Shown in pieces: positions 46,716 through 59,795 of a stretch of DNA of 64,000 nucleotides. The notes beneath the pieces are model-generated. The model saw only the letters and a program-made list of their open reading frames with translations. It did not search any database and was not told the origin of the DNA. The first letter of the stretch is position 1, and each line of letters starts with the position of its first letter. Origin of the DNA: Stercorarius parasiticus (lineage: Eukaryota; Chordata; Aves; Charadriiformes; Stercorariidae); contig VWZL01004332.1 in the NCBI GenBank assembly GCA_013396915.1, positions 794,037 to 858,036 of the forward strand, given 5' to 3'. The position numbers and the translations under genes are program-made.

Positions 46716-49700
46716 TGACATTATGAAAACATGAATGGCTGATTCGTGAGTTGTAGAAAGAATAACCTTAGTACACCTGAGCTGGTTCTGCTGCACATTA
46801 TGCCAAGTTTTACTCTATACTGCTGAAATATAACCATTTTCTTCACTGTTATTAGCAATTAAAATTACTAAAATAACAAAAATAAAAAAATTGTCCATCA
46901 GTTCACTCATAATTGAGCTACACTTTCCAAGGTCTAAACAGGATGCTTGAAAATTAAAACGCTGACCTGAGGTCTCCATGTCCTGTTTTGCTGCCAAGAC
47001 ACAGAAGATCCACTGCATTACTACAGTATGTGTTTGGTAGGGGGAACAAAGTTCCAGAAAGGTTTTGGGCAACACACTCCTGCCAGTCTTTTCCTTCTGC
47101 AGCTGATCTCCAGACTCTAGAGTCTGTTTGAATAGAATTGCACAGGCATTGCAGTTGTACGTAGGCTCTTTGTTCTGTTTCTGGTTTTAATTTTGCCTTT
47201 ACAGGGAGGCTTTGGACATGTAACGTCATCTCTCTGGCTGAATTCTTGGTCTGTACAATGGGAATGGTTATTCTTCCTTATTCAATTAATTATTTAGAAG
47301 GCTAGATGAAGCAGAACTGCCTTTTCAGGTGTCACTTTTATTGCCAATAGTGAAAATAATGCTACCATATCAGGTTCATTCTAAACTCATTGTCGGTATA
47401 TAAATGACTACAAACACTGCAGACGAATTGGAGCCTGTACCTTCCATAAACCTGAACTGTTTATGAAAGACTCAGATACCACAATGGCAAGCATCACAGA
47501 AAAATTTACATACAGTTACAAACCTATGTGACTTTTCTCTACTTCATCGGTTCCATCAAGCGTTATTTTCAAGGTATCCACTTTATTAAGTAACCTCGTA
47601 AAAAGAAAAAGACGTGCAAAACAGAGCACCCAGTTCATTGAGACTGATCCCGATTAGGACATCCAAGTCCCGTAATAACACAAATAGATAACATACATAG
47701 TTATATTATTTATATAGGTATGTTTAATGCATCTTTTCAATCAATATTCTAGGACGAAATCCTCACCTATATCCTTGTGTATCAGGGATGTACGCGCTTG
47801 GAAAGAGGCCATAAGAGAAGTATTAAATTACTTTAAAAAAAACCCCAAAGGCAACACACTCTTTGTTTTAAAGGAAATTAGTACAATTGAGTATGAAACA
47901 GCACCTTACATGCCAGCAATTCACACTGCATGAGTTTACCTGGCCAGAAAACTGTAGTGCTGGAAGAATGCAGTGCTCAACCTGGAAAGGTTTCAGCTAT
48001 GTATTGATGGGATAAGGAATTGTGAAGGTTAATAGGAGCTTTTGAGGGGAGGGGAAGGGAAGAGAGAAGTAGGTGGATTTTCTTGGGTAGTTGTTCCATT
48101 CACGAAACCGGAGATAAGAAGCATGTGTGAGAACCCGAGGGATGAAGGATGGGTTAATTGTGACCCAGAAAGTATTTTAAGTCCTTTTTTTATAGGGGAA
48201 AACATTGCCCTAGCTTTCCTTGAATTTGTAGTCAGGGGTTCCCATGAGCCTGTTTTGTTCTACCACTGTAAGCAGGACAGGAGATATTCAAAAGCCACTT
48301 CTTTCATATTGCATGGCTCTTCCTCTTGGGGTTATTCAACAGACTTACAGTTCCCACTGCTGTCATAGTATCATAAAAGAGGCTGTTTGCCCCATATTCT
48401 TTAATACAGGATTGCATTGTTTCTGATGACATATCAGCTTTGATGCATTCAACCAGTTCCTAAGTAAATGAAGGATGTTCAGTGTGTCCTTGTTCATGTA
48501 TTACAATATATTATTAATTTTACCTACTGAAATAAACCCACCATTTCCTTGGATTAAATATGTAAAGAATGGGCAGACCTAGAATTAAATAAATTTTTCT
48601 AGTGAACATCCCTTCCTAAAAGTAGTAGGTGAAGGTTTCAATGTTTTATATGGCATGCTTAAATTATAATAATTTTTTTAGACTACTTTTCATAGTCTGT
48701 ATGGTTTCCCCTTTGCAATTTCACGCTCATTGAAAATGGTAAAATGGTTATGATACCTGCTTTTTAAAGCCTTTTATTAAGCTGCTTTGTCTCCAGTTGG
48801 GGAAAAAAATAATTTTATATTATATGGATAGGAAGATTCCAGGGATCTATTTCAGCCTGTCATCAACTTGCTAACAAATTATATGATTATTATTATTCAG
48901 TATTGTCCTCCAATGATTCTGCAGTGCTCAGTTCATAAGCAAAATAAACTGACTTAGACAAGACTTCATGCCAGAGATATTAAAGGAACTAATCTGTACG
49001 CCTGCCTCATTAGGAGGAATTGCTCAAGAACATGTTGTCCTTATATACAGATTGCCCCTGTAAGGCTGCCAATGCCAGCAAGACCTTGGGTGCATCTGTC
49101 AAGACTGTAGACTTGATACATTTTCTTGTGTGTATTTGTGCGAAAGTGCAAAAAATTTCTGAATAATTTTGTTTCTGTGAGTTTACTCCCTTTGCTTCTT
49201 GGATCATATAAGAGCAAGCATCTGGAATCAGGCCAAAACACTTTTTAAAAACAGGTTAAACGGTAAAGTCTCTTTTCTCCTATCTACAGGAACCTTTGCT
49301 GATAATTGAGTTAATATTGAAAGATAATTTTTTGTCTGACAGATTTCAGCTCTTGCATGCATTGGATAAGTCAAAGAATAAGTTCATTTAAATATATTAG
49401 CCAAGCAAAAAAAGATTTAGCAACTGTAAAAACAATAATTGTGCAGATTGTCAGGACCTGTTATTTCACTATCTCAGTATACAGATGACTTTCGGGTACT
49501 TTGCTAGAAAGGCTTCTTCAGGACAGGAGTGCTCTGTGGTACCGCTGGTTGCTTGCATTGAACTATTCACTGGTTCTCGAGGTACTCGGTGAGAGTTTTC
49601 TTCTCGCTACTGCACTGAGCATCACTGCAGCAGGCTCAATTGCTCAATTTTGCGCAAGAGTGATTCCACATTAAGAGTGTTGACTCTGTCCAACAGATTT

Positions 49701-52700
49701 TGTGATCCTTCCTTTAATGGCTGCTATTGTCTTTTGCCACCTCCTATTTGTTTTCAATCTGCTTAATATATGCCTTATCCCGCAGTGTTCCCAAAGCTAA
49801 TAGTTTATGAGACATCTTATTGTAGTAGGGCTACATGACTTGCATAAATCTACTAAAACAGTAGTCTATTGCGTATTGCCTTCAAAATCTAATAAGCATT
49901 CAACTTTGTTGCTCAGCCAGCTGGCAGACCTTTGTGATATCATTCTGATTTTATGACGAAACACTGATGTAAATCAGTGATAACTAAAGCTAACTAAGCT
50001 GAAATAACAAAACTGAATCAAAGAATCAAAGACCAAGCAAAGGGTTATACAGAGTGACATAAACAACGCACACAGGAAATGAGTGATGGCACCCATGAGG
50101 GATGCCACTTTGGGATCCCAGTCTGTTCCGCTGCATTTGTGTACATGCCCATTCATTCCCATCACATCAGAAAAGCCTTGAGCATTGACACTGTTTAATG
50201 CCAACGTTTAGGGTGGCAGATGGGGTTTGCATGATAGTGTCGCTGTGGGCAAGACATGTAAGTTGAAATTATGAACCCAGACCCCAGTGTCTCTGTTGGA
50301 TCACTAGAAGTAATCTTTCAAAATGGAGCCATTCCTCCCACAGAGGATGCTCTCAACCAAGCCAAAGTACGCATGTCCTGCAAAGCTTGCATTGTAAAAT
50401 ATGTGAAAGGGACAAGTCTTGTTCTTGAAAGAGGATAGACTAGTTGACCTAACAGATATTTTCCCTTCAACTTCTGGATTTAATGAGAAAATGATAAATA
50501 ATCTTTCCTAGCAATCCTATTTTTCAAATAGACACGCTGCTGCAGGAAAGAACCAGAGACTCACTTCAAATACAGAGAAGCTGAAAGCTTTGTGATCAAC
50601 GGTATCCAGCAAGTAATGCCTGGAATACTAAGTCCTTGTTTTCCAAAAGGTAATGGAAGAAAGCACAACGATAAATGGAAGGAAACGTGATGCGTTGCTT
50701 ACAGATGTAAATTCGTCCAAACACAGTATTTCAGAAGTGAGCGCTCAGGATGGGCAGGCATGTGTGCATTTTAATCAGAGTCGAATGGTTAATCACAGAG
50801 CTGGTTCTCAGACGTTAAAGACCTCAACCCTGCGTCCAGCTCCTGCTGAGAGGCTGCCTCCCTAGCTAAGCTTGGCCATGGTGGGTATAACTTCTGAATC
50901 TGTCAATCAGAGGATTTCCGGCCAACCTAGTTCACAACCCCAGACCGCTACCAGCGAGGACTCCTGTGAGGCTAAACCTTGCAGGTCTCACAGAGCCAGT
51001 TCTGTTACAGAATGTTGTCACTCATTTCCCTGTGCTGATTCAGCAAAGGTAGAGAGGAAATGTACTCTAATTTTGAATTTAAGAGTTACCTCACAGTTTT
51101 TGAAGTTATCAAGCAACTCTTTTGGGGATAAATAACAGCTGTCTTTTGTCCTTTTACTACAAAAGGGAAATTGATGTAATTAACGTCAGACAACAAGATT
51201 GTGCTTTGCTGTGTAATGGGAAGGTGATGTTAAATTCAGCATTTGGTGAATGCAGACTAAGTTTATCAGATGGTTAACCAAATTGAATACCTCTACTGGC
51301 ACCCTCTTTTAGGACAGTGATACTATCAGCCTTGGGATTGAAAGCAAGAGCATTCCAGCCTTGCCATTGTGTTTAACATCGATCTGTAAACTAATGTGGT
51401 CTAGAGTTGGAAAAAAGGCACTGCCATAATATTAAGGAGATAAGGGCTCTTAGTGATATTGATTTAGTTCTGCCTTGCAACAAGATAACTTTTTAAAAAA
51501 CTTCTGACAGTCAGATGTCTTCAAGGACGAGTCAACTTGTTTTAATGCACATGCGGGAGGGAAGAAACCAGCGTCCCTAGTGGGAAGGAGAGAGCTATCT
51601 CAAAAAAAGTGATTTAATTGATTTCTGAATCCCCCTCCAAGACTGAACTGTTATACACCTGCAGAATTTTGTGCATCCAGAGATAGGCAGAGTCCGCTGC
51701 CTCTGACTTAGCACTCTTCCTTTCCTTTTTTTCCCCTCACTCCATCTGTTCGTATAGCACCTGTATTTCTACGCCTCACTGACTCACCATCTGTTTCTAT
51801 AATTTGTATCTTTCTCCTCTGCTCATGCCCCTTAAAATTTATAATAGAGGTAGGGAGGCATTAGGAATGAGTGCCTCAACATGCTCATCCTACGAAGTCT
51901 TTACGCTAATGCTTTCAGTTCCTGCCTGCTGCAGCATCTCTCAAGCCTGTTCCTGCTCCTCCAGGGCAACTTAGACTATTTCTAATAGCCCGCCATATGG
52001 TTCCAATAAGCAGTTAAATCTTCTTTCACCCAGCTGTTGCTGCTGATGCAATTTGGTACCTTTGTCCATGTACATTCTCCGGTGGAGAGTACAGTCCAGC
52101 AGCAGGATCGCTGTAGACCACTGTGTGCTGGTTGTAGCTGCCAGTGACTGACTGACTTAGCTCGTGGTCTACCGACAAAATAGATTTCTTTCTCAGCTGG
52201 ATGTTACTAGGCCTGGAGGAAAAGTATGTCCCTTTCTACGTCGATATTGGCCAGTCAGGAAGTTTATTCTCACCCCTCACCTTTCTTTCACAAAAGCCAA
52301 ATTTAAAAAAAAAAAAAAAAGAAAAAGCTGCCATTCGATGTGAAACATAATGCTGCAAATTGATCCTATAATGTATTAAAACTACACCACATTAAGTGAA
52401 GATTTAATTGCATTCATGTCTCTCATCAAAAAAACCCCATAAAATACAGAGAGGCATATTAGAAATTTAATATAGAGTGCAAATTCTCATGCTTAATAGT
52501 TCAGTAATACCACTTATGCTATATCAGTTAGACACATCACGCAAATAAAATGATACGTTATCAACAAACTGATACTTGCTTAACCTTGCCTAGAGAAACC
52601 CTTGAGATTATACTTCGCAAACATTTTTGTTCATGTAGGAAACCAGCCAAAAAATATGGAAAAGTAACCTGCTGTACAAACATAAAAACTCAGTGAAGTT

Positions 52701-53705
52701 TTTGCCTTTTCAGTCTGTCTCTCTTTGGACTATATTGTCTCATGTTTGTTTCTCTACTTGTACAGCTGCCACTAGCAGCTTTGTCTGCTCCCGGGTATTT
52801 TCTGTTCCTCTCCTTGTTTCACCTGTACTAGTACAGCACAAAAGCCTGCTCTCTGATGCACGCTTCTATAAATGATATTAAAGTAATCCACACACTCAGG
52901 TTCCGCATTACAATACTCCAGAAGGAAAGACAAGCTGCATAAATGGACAGTATTAAGGCCTCGAGAACCTCAGAACTCCAACTATATTTTAACACACATG
53001 ATCTTAAATAAAGTCACAGCAACAGTTAATTATAGGGTGGCACTGTAAGTATCCTGGCCAGAGGAAAGGTAGCTTGTGTTCCTACATCATGTATGATCTG
53101 GTATGATGAGTATTTGGTTACAGCTGCTGTTGTGCCGCTGCTGAGAAAGTTAAAGATTAGATAATTTTTTAAAGAATGATCCAGGATTCATGAAAACCAG
53201 CAGAGCTGCAGATTGTAACGCCATTGTCATAAGGGTGAAACTTTGTAAGATCCAAGGCGGCTTTTTTCCAAACTAAGTTATAGCCATTTTCTTACTGTAA
53301 CCCCCCTCTGTCAATCAACTGATTATCAAAATGGAAAATCTTCAAGAGTTATTATTCCAAAGGACTGAGTCTCTCTGCCATTTTTAGTTTATCATAATGC
53401 AATTCAATCTGTCACTGAATGTCACTTTGCTCATATAAACTTTGCTTGTAATGCTTTCAGTGTAACAAAATATAGTCGCTCCCACCGTTTCTTAATCTTC
53501 TGCTGGTATTCAGGCCATTTTAAGAAGGTGACCTAGTATCATTCTCTCAGGCATTCAGTTAATCTGGTGCAAAAGAACTTTAAATAAGTAGCTGCTATAG
53601 TCTGTTTTAGTGGAGAAAGACCCACAGTTTTGTACAAATACAAATGCCCATGCTGGTTACCTGAGACAGAAACTGGAAAATATGTATATTTATAATTAAT
53701 GTCAT
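46716..53705. other. Non-coding unique sequence
   Basis: No gene is seen. A MIR-like tail at 47207-47300 is listed separately. The A-run at 52305-52320 is preceded by no recognised retroelement. Frames at 48042-48368, 50653-50865 and 50872-51135 (+) show no known domain and no convincing splice context. Confidence 0.6.
47207..47300 (+). repeat. MIR-type SINE tail
   Basis: GGACATGTAACGTCATCTCT, CTGGCTGAATTCTTGGTCTG and TACAATGGGAATGGTTATTC follow the MIR order: a ttgggcaagtaacttcatctctctg block, a ggcctcagttttc block and a ctgtaaaatgggaataataattc block. The core match is good for about 75 bases, then fades. Confidence 0.5.
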
Positions 53706-53895
53706 GCTTTTACAGGGCCTTTCATCTAAAGCTCTACATGTACTGTAGAAATATTAACCCCCACAATACCCTTTGCACAGAAGTAAATATGAAACCCATG
53801 GAGTACATGTGACTTGCTCAAGGTCACAGACCCAAGGCTGCACACGCGTCTTGGCTTTAGGGCTTCTGCTCTAATAGCTATGCTGCAATCCCAAA
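53705..53895 (-). repeat. MIR-family SINE, reverse orientation
   Basis: This is the best ancient SINE in the window. Read on the plus strand, it has TCTACATGTACTG and ATTAACCCCCACAATACCCT (the 3' region of MIR: ttacatgtattaactc...cctcacaacaaccct). ACTTGCTCAAGGTCACAG (the conserved acttgcccaaggtcacac core) follows, then CTTCTGCTCTAATAGCTATG (the gtgctcttaaccactatgct 5' end). About 190 bases cover most of the element in order. It reflects an amniote-age insertion and is not mobile. Confidence 0.75.
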
Positions 53896-55139
53896 CTCTC
53901 AGAAAATGAGCAAATAAATAAATAATCTTTTTCAATGGTCTGGTAGGACTGGCTGGAAATGAGGTGTAGTTCAGAAGACTGCAAAATAACCTCATGCAGG
54001 TGTGTCAATTTGAAACTCACTTTAATTTTGTATGGAATTATAACAGTAATGAAATGAGATTGAACTCGAATAATGAGCTCTAAATTGAGAAATGGTGTGA
54101 TAATGTTTTCCATGGTTCAATTAGTCAGCCATCTGTAGTACTTTCTAGTAATAGTTACGTTGCCTGGTTTAGAAGAGATTTAAACGCCTCTGTCTAGTTT
54201 TCAAGAACACGTACACATTATACAAGAGATATTGGGCATCGTGAGGAAAATATAACAGGAAATGTGTGTGCATTAACCCACATCCAACGGATCTAAGTTT
54301 AATAGGAAGCCAGCCTGAACATTCAAACTGTTAAGTGGAAAAAAAATAATCTGGATATAACTGAACCTGCACCATGCATTTCCTTTGTAACCACCTACTC
54401 GAAAAACTTACCTCAGACTTGAACATCTTTTTGCCTTCAGTCTCTGTTTCCACCGTGGAGCCCCAGTCTGGATGTTGCCTGGTGTACTCCCACTCAGGAG
54501 GGACAAGTCTAGAACTGTCTCCTCTCACATTGCAGCAACATTGCAAAGCTCTGATTCCTAACATACAGCTTAGCCCCAGTATGGGACATTTTATCCTCAG
54601 TATCTTGAGTTCATAAGGATCTCATCCTTCATCTAGGAGGGTCTAACAAAGTAGAGAACTGGGATATTTTTATTATACTTAGACTTAGATGATAAGAAAA
54701 GATGTTTCTGTACTGCAGGAGTATCGGCCTAAGGTGAGAACCAGGTAACGTGGGAGTTTTGAAGAAACTGGAGCAAGCTGAAGAAGGTAAAGCAAATCCG
54801 ATCTGATTGTCCAAAGAAGAAATAGCTCTGTCTTTTGTATTTCCTGGCGCCTGATACTAATCCAGAGAAGACTGGCGAGATGACACTCCAGGTTTCAAAA
54901 TGGCTAATACAGAATTCATTAGAGTCTGGAAGGCAGGAATTCTTTCGCAAAAGGGAAGGTAAACCACTGAAGAAGGTTGCCTTATGTTTTAGTTGATGTG
55001 AGAGAGCAGTTACTGCACCATCCGGGGAAAAAAGGCAGTGAAAACTCTCTTTTTAAAAAGTTGAACATAATCTAGGTTATGTCTTTCGCTTTATTGATAG
55101 TGATAAAAAACTGGTTAAATCTACCACTTTGTCATTCTT

Positions 55140-55400
55140 GCAATGCACACTGAAATGTGTTGCATTGACACATCAATCAGGATTTAAACACATGCTAATT
55201 AGTTGACAGTGCCTGCCACTGAAAGGGCACTAACCTGATGCACAATGACCAAAGTGTATTGTCTAAATACTGTCTATTAAAACAGTGTTTATTTATAATA
55301 ATGTTGACCTGCCCTTGACAAACATTCATTGTCCTATTGCACTGTTGCAGTTAGTAAATAATTTGCTCATGATTACCTGTCTCTAAATAGCTGAATCTTT
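55140..55400. promoter_or_regulatory. Candidate conserved non-coding element
   Basis: This block is unique and AT-rich, and dense in developmental transcription-factor words. CTAATTAG (55195-55202) is followed directly by TGACAG (55204-55209), a homeodomain plus TALE arrangement. Several SOX-like ATTGT/ACAAT words follow (near 55241, 55258 and 55328). No repeat family or open frame explains it. The call rests on composition and motif density only, because no alignment to another species was possible. Confidence 0.25.
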
Positions 55401-55617
55401 CCGTAAACAAAAGAGAAAGTGTTTTATGAACTTTTTTTTAAGATAAGGAAGGTGAGCTTCCTTCTGGGAAAGCATGTTAGTAGTGAGCCTGTTTTGCCTA
55501 TGGGAGTGCATATAAGCATCCCTGAAATTCTAATTTAATTTTTCTTGTTTTAAATTAGAATGAACATCACACCACTAGAGATCCTCCAGGACCACACTCA
55601 GACAACTGAAGTACTGA

Positions 55618-55638
55618 TGATTCTATATTATAGAATCA
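55618..55638. other. 21-bp near-perfect palindrome built from CR1-tail-like words
   Basis: TGATTCTATA and TATAGAATCA are perfect 10-bp inverted arms around a single T. The arms resemble the CR1 3' terminal octamer (ATTCTATG) in opposite orientations, but no CR1 body flanks either side. Confidence 0.6.
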
Positions 55639-56038
55639 TAGGGTTCTCTAGCACTTAAAATGTTGTCTTTTTAGTTGCGTGTGATAAACACCTTACACAT
55701 CTTTGCATTTCACCTGTCTTGATCCTAAGAGACTGTCGTGGTTTGGAGATGCTGGGAAAACCTGTTGCGTGAGATAAACTCTTGTGTATTATATTATCTT
55801 ATTGTCAGAGGCTTTGAACGAGACTTGACTGAAATGGTGACGAGGTGGAAGGTTTGTGATTAATATGTCTCACATTTAAATACAATTTAGTATTCCATTG
55901 CCTAAAACTGCATGTTAATTAATAATTAAAAATTATCTGCAGGATATCCACCTGTGAACATTTATGAAAATAGATGCTTTATTATGCTTTTCCCCAAAGA
56001 TATTGCTACACTGATTACAAATTAGCCTGTGTCTAACT

Positions 56039-56084
56039 ATTATTAGATATGCACATGTAAATTATTATTAGATATCCACGTGCA
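56039..56084. repeat. Two-copy direct repeat, each copy carrying an E-box
   Basis: ATTATTAGATATGCACATGTA (21 bp, 56039-56059; the first 12 bases are identical in both copies) is repeated at 56064-56084 with 18 of 21 positions matching, at a 25-bp period. The three differences convert CACATG into the canonical E-box CACGTG. bHLH or CLOCK/MYC-type binding is possible by motif only. Confidence 0.7.
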
Positions 56085-59000
56085 TCTTTCATCGATGCGG
56101 CTACAGAGTTGTATTCGAAGGCAAAACTGTACCCACTGCATAAGATACAAACAATCCATGCCTCTTCCCAAATAACTTAGCTAAGTCCTGACCATAGGCT
56201 GAATTACAATTAGCGTATGTCAGGAAACAGAAATTAACTTGTGCCCGCAGATCAGATTAAATTGAAGCCGTGAATATGTGTAGATGCAGCATATGAGACT
56301 ATTCAGTTAATAAAGCTTCATTCCACCATCATTATATCACCTGGGGCTGCAGCTGAAGGTCATAACTGGCTTTTCATTTTGTTGGTTGCCATTAAATATC
56401 CCAACATTCCACTGAATTTAGCATACGAAAAAAAGTTTTAAACTCTGTCGGAAAATACTGCCTTTTTAAGGCAACCATTCATTGTGGCCTTGACTTCAAT
56501 TGGTTTGACTTCAGCCAGAAGGTATTTTGTTTTACAGCCTGCTGCAGGCTGAGTACCGCATATAGGACTGCTGCATTAGCAGAGCTCCGACATTCGACAC
56601 GTATCTGGGACTACTGGTATATATTTGATCCTTAGCAGCACTATTGGCTTGTGAGAGGACATATTTGGATTTATCAATGAGAAAACAGAATACTGTGTCT
56701 TTAGAATAGTATTCCAGAGCTTTATCGTTTATCAGGAATACGAAAAATGTCAGTTAATCACTGATTCTTCCAAAATCGTGACTAAGTTGGGTGTTATTTT
56801 TTTCATTATTTTGTTAATTGAAGAACATATAGTTCCAAATAGGAAAGGGAATCCTAAAGCTATATTCATTCTGGAACTAAAGGTCACCTTTATATTGCAC
56901 ACTAGCAAATACAGCCTTGGTAGGATATAAGTGCTGATGAAGTCAGCAAGCAATTAAGGACATGACTCCTACACAACCTCTTCAGCTTACTAGTCACTTA
57001 ATCATACAAGGTGCTGAGCCTTGTCACCCTGGACCTAAAACACATGCTTAATTTTAAACATGTGACTCGGTTACAGGATTCTGTGAGATTACTTGTGCAT
57101 AACATTAGACACCTGTTTAAATGCTTTGCTGGATCAAAGCAGGAATGCTCAGCATTTTGCAGGATTGCACGTTAACTGGACTTTATCTCTTCCTCCTATT
57201 GGAAAAAGTCTTTGGTGGTTACACATATACGTAGCGGGGTGAGACAGCGCGTCTTCTGATTATGGTGAGATTCAGCTTTTCAAACCTTGCTGTATGGGCT
57301 GGTGTTTGGTAATGAAAATGGTCCTGATTTATTTCTGTTCTAATTTATTTACAGTTGCAAATTTCCAGTTCTCACCTCTTCAGTTACAGACAAGCGTGAC
57401 AGACAAGCAAGCAAAGCAGATCGTTACAAATACCGCCTTCCTGAAATTATGAGTTTACTGTCAAAAATAAACACCAAGCTCCTGAAAGTGAATATATCCT
57501 AGGGAGAATAAAGCGTGTGTGTCACAATAAGCTGCAAATAAATGGAGTGGCTGCTTGTAAACATATGGTCTCCCCTTTATAGTTTTAGTATGCATGATAT
57601 CTGATTTTTCAGCGTTAAGCAGATTTACACCTGGTGGACGTTAAATTAGCTCGTCTTCAGAGCTGGTTTTCTCAGTGGCTGATTTCAGTACGCATACATC
57701 TTCACATTTTTCTCTTGTTCTTCACAATTAGCTGACTTTTATGAAAATTTCCACTGGCCTAATTGGAGTAGAGCAGCAGTAGAGTCCTGCCACTATTACT
57801 TTGCCCCCCAGGTAATTTTTTTTTAAGTCATACACCACAGACTTTGGAGCCCTGCGGTACGCTAAGGCTGGCGCTGGTTTCAGGAGCAATTGGCAGTGCT
57901 GCCATTGCAGGGGCTCCGTCTCCCACAGCAGCCTTTCCATGCAAGTGCCATGTGGCAAAGTTGGCTGCTGGGCTTAAAAGAGAATTGCCCGATGCAAACA
58001 GGCACCTGTAGACCTATCATATTTTACAATGAAACTTCTTTTCCCTCCTTTCCCTTTTAGCCATGTCTTAGAAGGGTCTAGAGTCAAAGCCAAATGGTTC
58101 CTCGAAGCAACTATATAAAGCCACCTGGCCTAGGCACTTCCAGTATGCAGGATATCAGGTAAAATTCACGGGAAAATATTAAAAGATGAGACAATAACCA
58201 TTTAGTCTTCCAAATTAATTACACTTAAAAAAAATCACTAGTTCTGGAATGCTTTGTTTGTAGCTAGTAGTTGTGGCCACAGTGGGAACGCTGCTGTTGG
58301 AAACTGCACAAAGGTGTGGGAGACACACTCACACTGCTTTGTGTTTTCATGACGGTGGCACATAGAGGACTTAAGTATTTGCTTAAATATTTGCTGTACT
58401 ACTATAATAGTTGCTGTATTATTCCATTAGAAGTTTCTGAGCCTATCAATCATCTGGAAGGACCAAAGGATGACAATATTTATAGAAAGAACTGGAGAGC
58501 TGCTTCCACCAAACCAAGTTGCAAGGTGGTGCAGAAGGAAGTCCTGGCGTTGCACCGGTATGTTTGCAGGGTGACGATGCCCTCCTGATTTGATACTACC
58601 CAGCAAAATCAACACAAAGCACAGTTAGAGAACTTTTACCCTGCTTCTGGGGTGGCTCTTTGTGCACCACTTCACATAACGTATTTCTCTGCTGTTCTCT
58701 CATTCAGCAGAGGCTGTAGAGTTTGCTGCTTCTCTCTATGGCTTGGATGGACATGAAGGCCCATTTAGAAAAAGGGAAACTAATGGTTTAAGAGCAACAT
58801 TTTAAAGGTCTTTTTCTTTATTATTTGATTTGTTTTGAGTATTCGTTTGATACATTGTTTAACTGCTATTTCTGTATCTCCTTTGTTAGCCTACCTGCGT
58901 TTTAACAGTCGTTGCTACTATTTTGTCTTCAGAATATCCCGATACCTTCCTACTTTCTCCTCTTGTGGCAAAATCCCTGACTGGAAGGAAAAATCATTAG

Positions 59001-59689
59001 TGCAAACAGTAATAAACAGGCTCTGATTCGCAGGAGTCAAGAGTGCTTTTAAATGTGTGGATTGATATTTATTAAATGCACTTACAGACCTCAGAGGATA
59101 TAATACGGCTTAATTAATATTGCTCCTGAAGTCATCATTTCTGCTGTCACCTCTTTTCAGATGCTAGCCATCTCTTCTTAACATTCCATTAATGCATAAA
59201 CCATCCTCATTTTCCAATAAGAAGTGGTCCTACTGGCAAGAAATATCCCATCCAACCAAATACTATGTGATTTAGGACATCCGGTAAGAGGAAAATGAGA
59301 ACAAGGAAGTACGCTTAGGTCTAACTATTCAATAAAATGCAAGGGTACCCAAGAGTTGCCTTATATAAAAAAAAAAAAGGCCACGGAAAATACTCTATGT
59401 TTGCAATACTAATTTGTATTAAAATTCTATTCATACTGTGTGGATTAAAATGAACAAGGGATTTTCTTTAATATTTTATTTGGCTGGATTGAGTGCAAGG
59501 GTTCCAATACTCTGGAGATGATCACTCTGAATGACTGGGTGACCCGTTAAAGCATTCTGCTGAGGTATGTCTTTGTCCTGCCAGCTGGAGGATTTTGCCG
59601 GGGTTAAGTGCCAAAATAGATCTCAATACGAAAGTTTTAACTAATTCAAGGAAATAGTTATGTAACCTCGCTGCCAAGAATAGTGTTCA

Positions 59690-59795
59690 CGTATACTGTT
59701 ACAGGGAGATGTGATGAAGCTGAATGTATTTGTATTTGCAAAGTGCTTCGATAAGAAGGCGCTATAGAGTGCAATATATTATAATGCTAAATATG
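59690..59795 (+). repeat. MIR3/L2-type SINE 3' end
   Basis: ACAGGGAGATGTGATGAAGC, then TTTGCAAAGTGCTTCGATAA, then GAAGGCGCTATAGAGTGCAA and a TATTATAAT end. These match, in order, the known 3' block of MIR3-like CORE-SINEs (gttgtgaggattaa, tgtaaagtgctttgagat, gaaaggcgctatataaatgcaa, tattattat). The 5' part upstream of about 59690 is too diverged to recognise. Confidence 0.65.

Larger units (their letters stand above)
53896..59685. other. AT-rich non-coding sequence, likely to include conserved non-coding elements
   Basis: No gene is seen. Candidate regulatory blocks are 55140-55400, 55900-56720 and 57240-57640. A 21-bp perfect-armed palindrome sits at 55618-55638. A 25-bp-period direct repeat with E-boxes sits at 56039-56084. 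The frame at 58271-58588 (+) and those around 54331-54950 are unrecognised. Confidence 0.6.

Noticed and set aside
58434..58530. Exon-like segment after CCATTAG
   Set aside because: Both splice signals are weak and no protein family is recognised.
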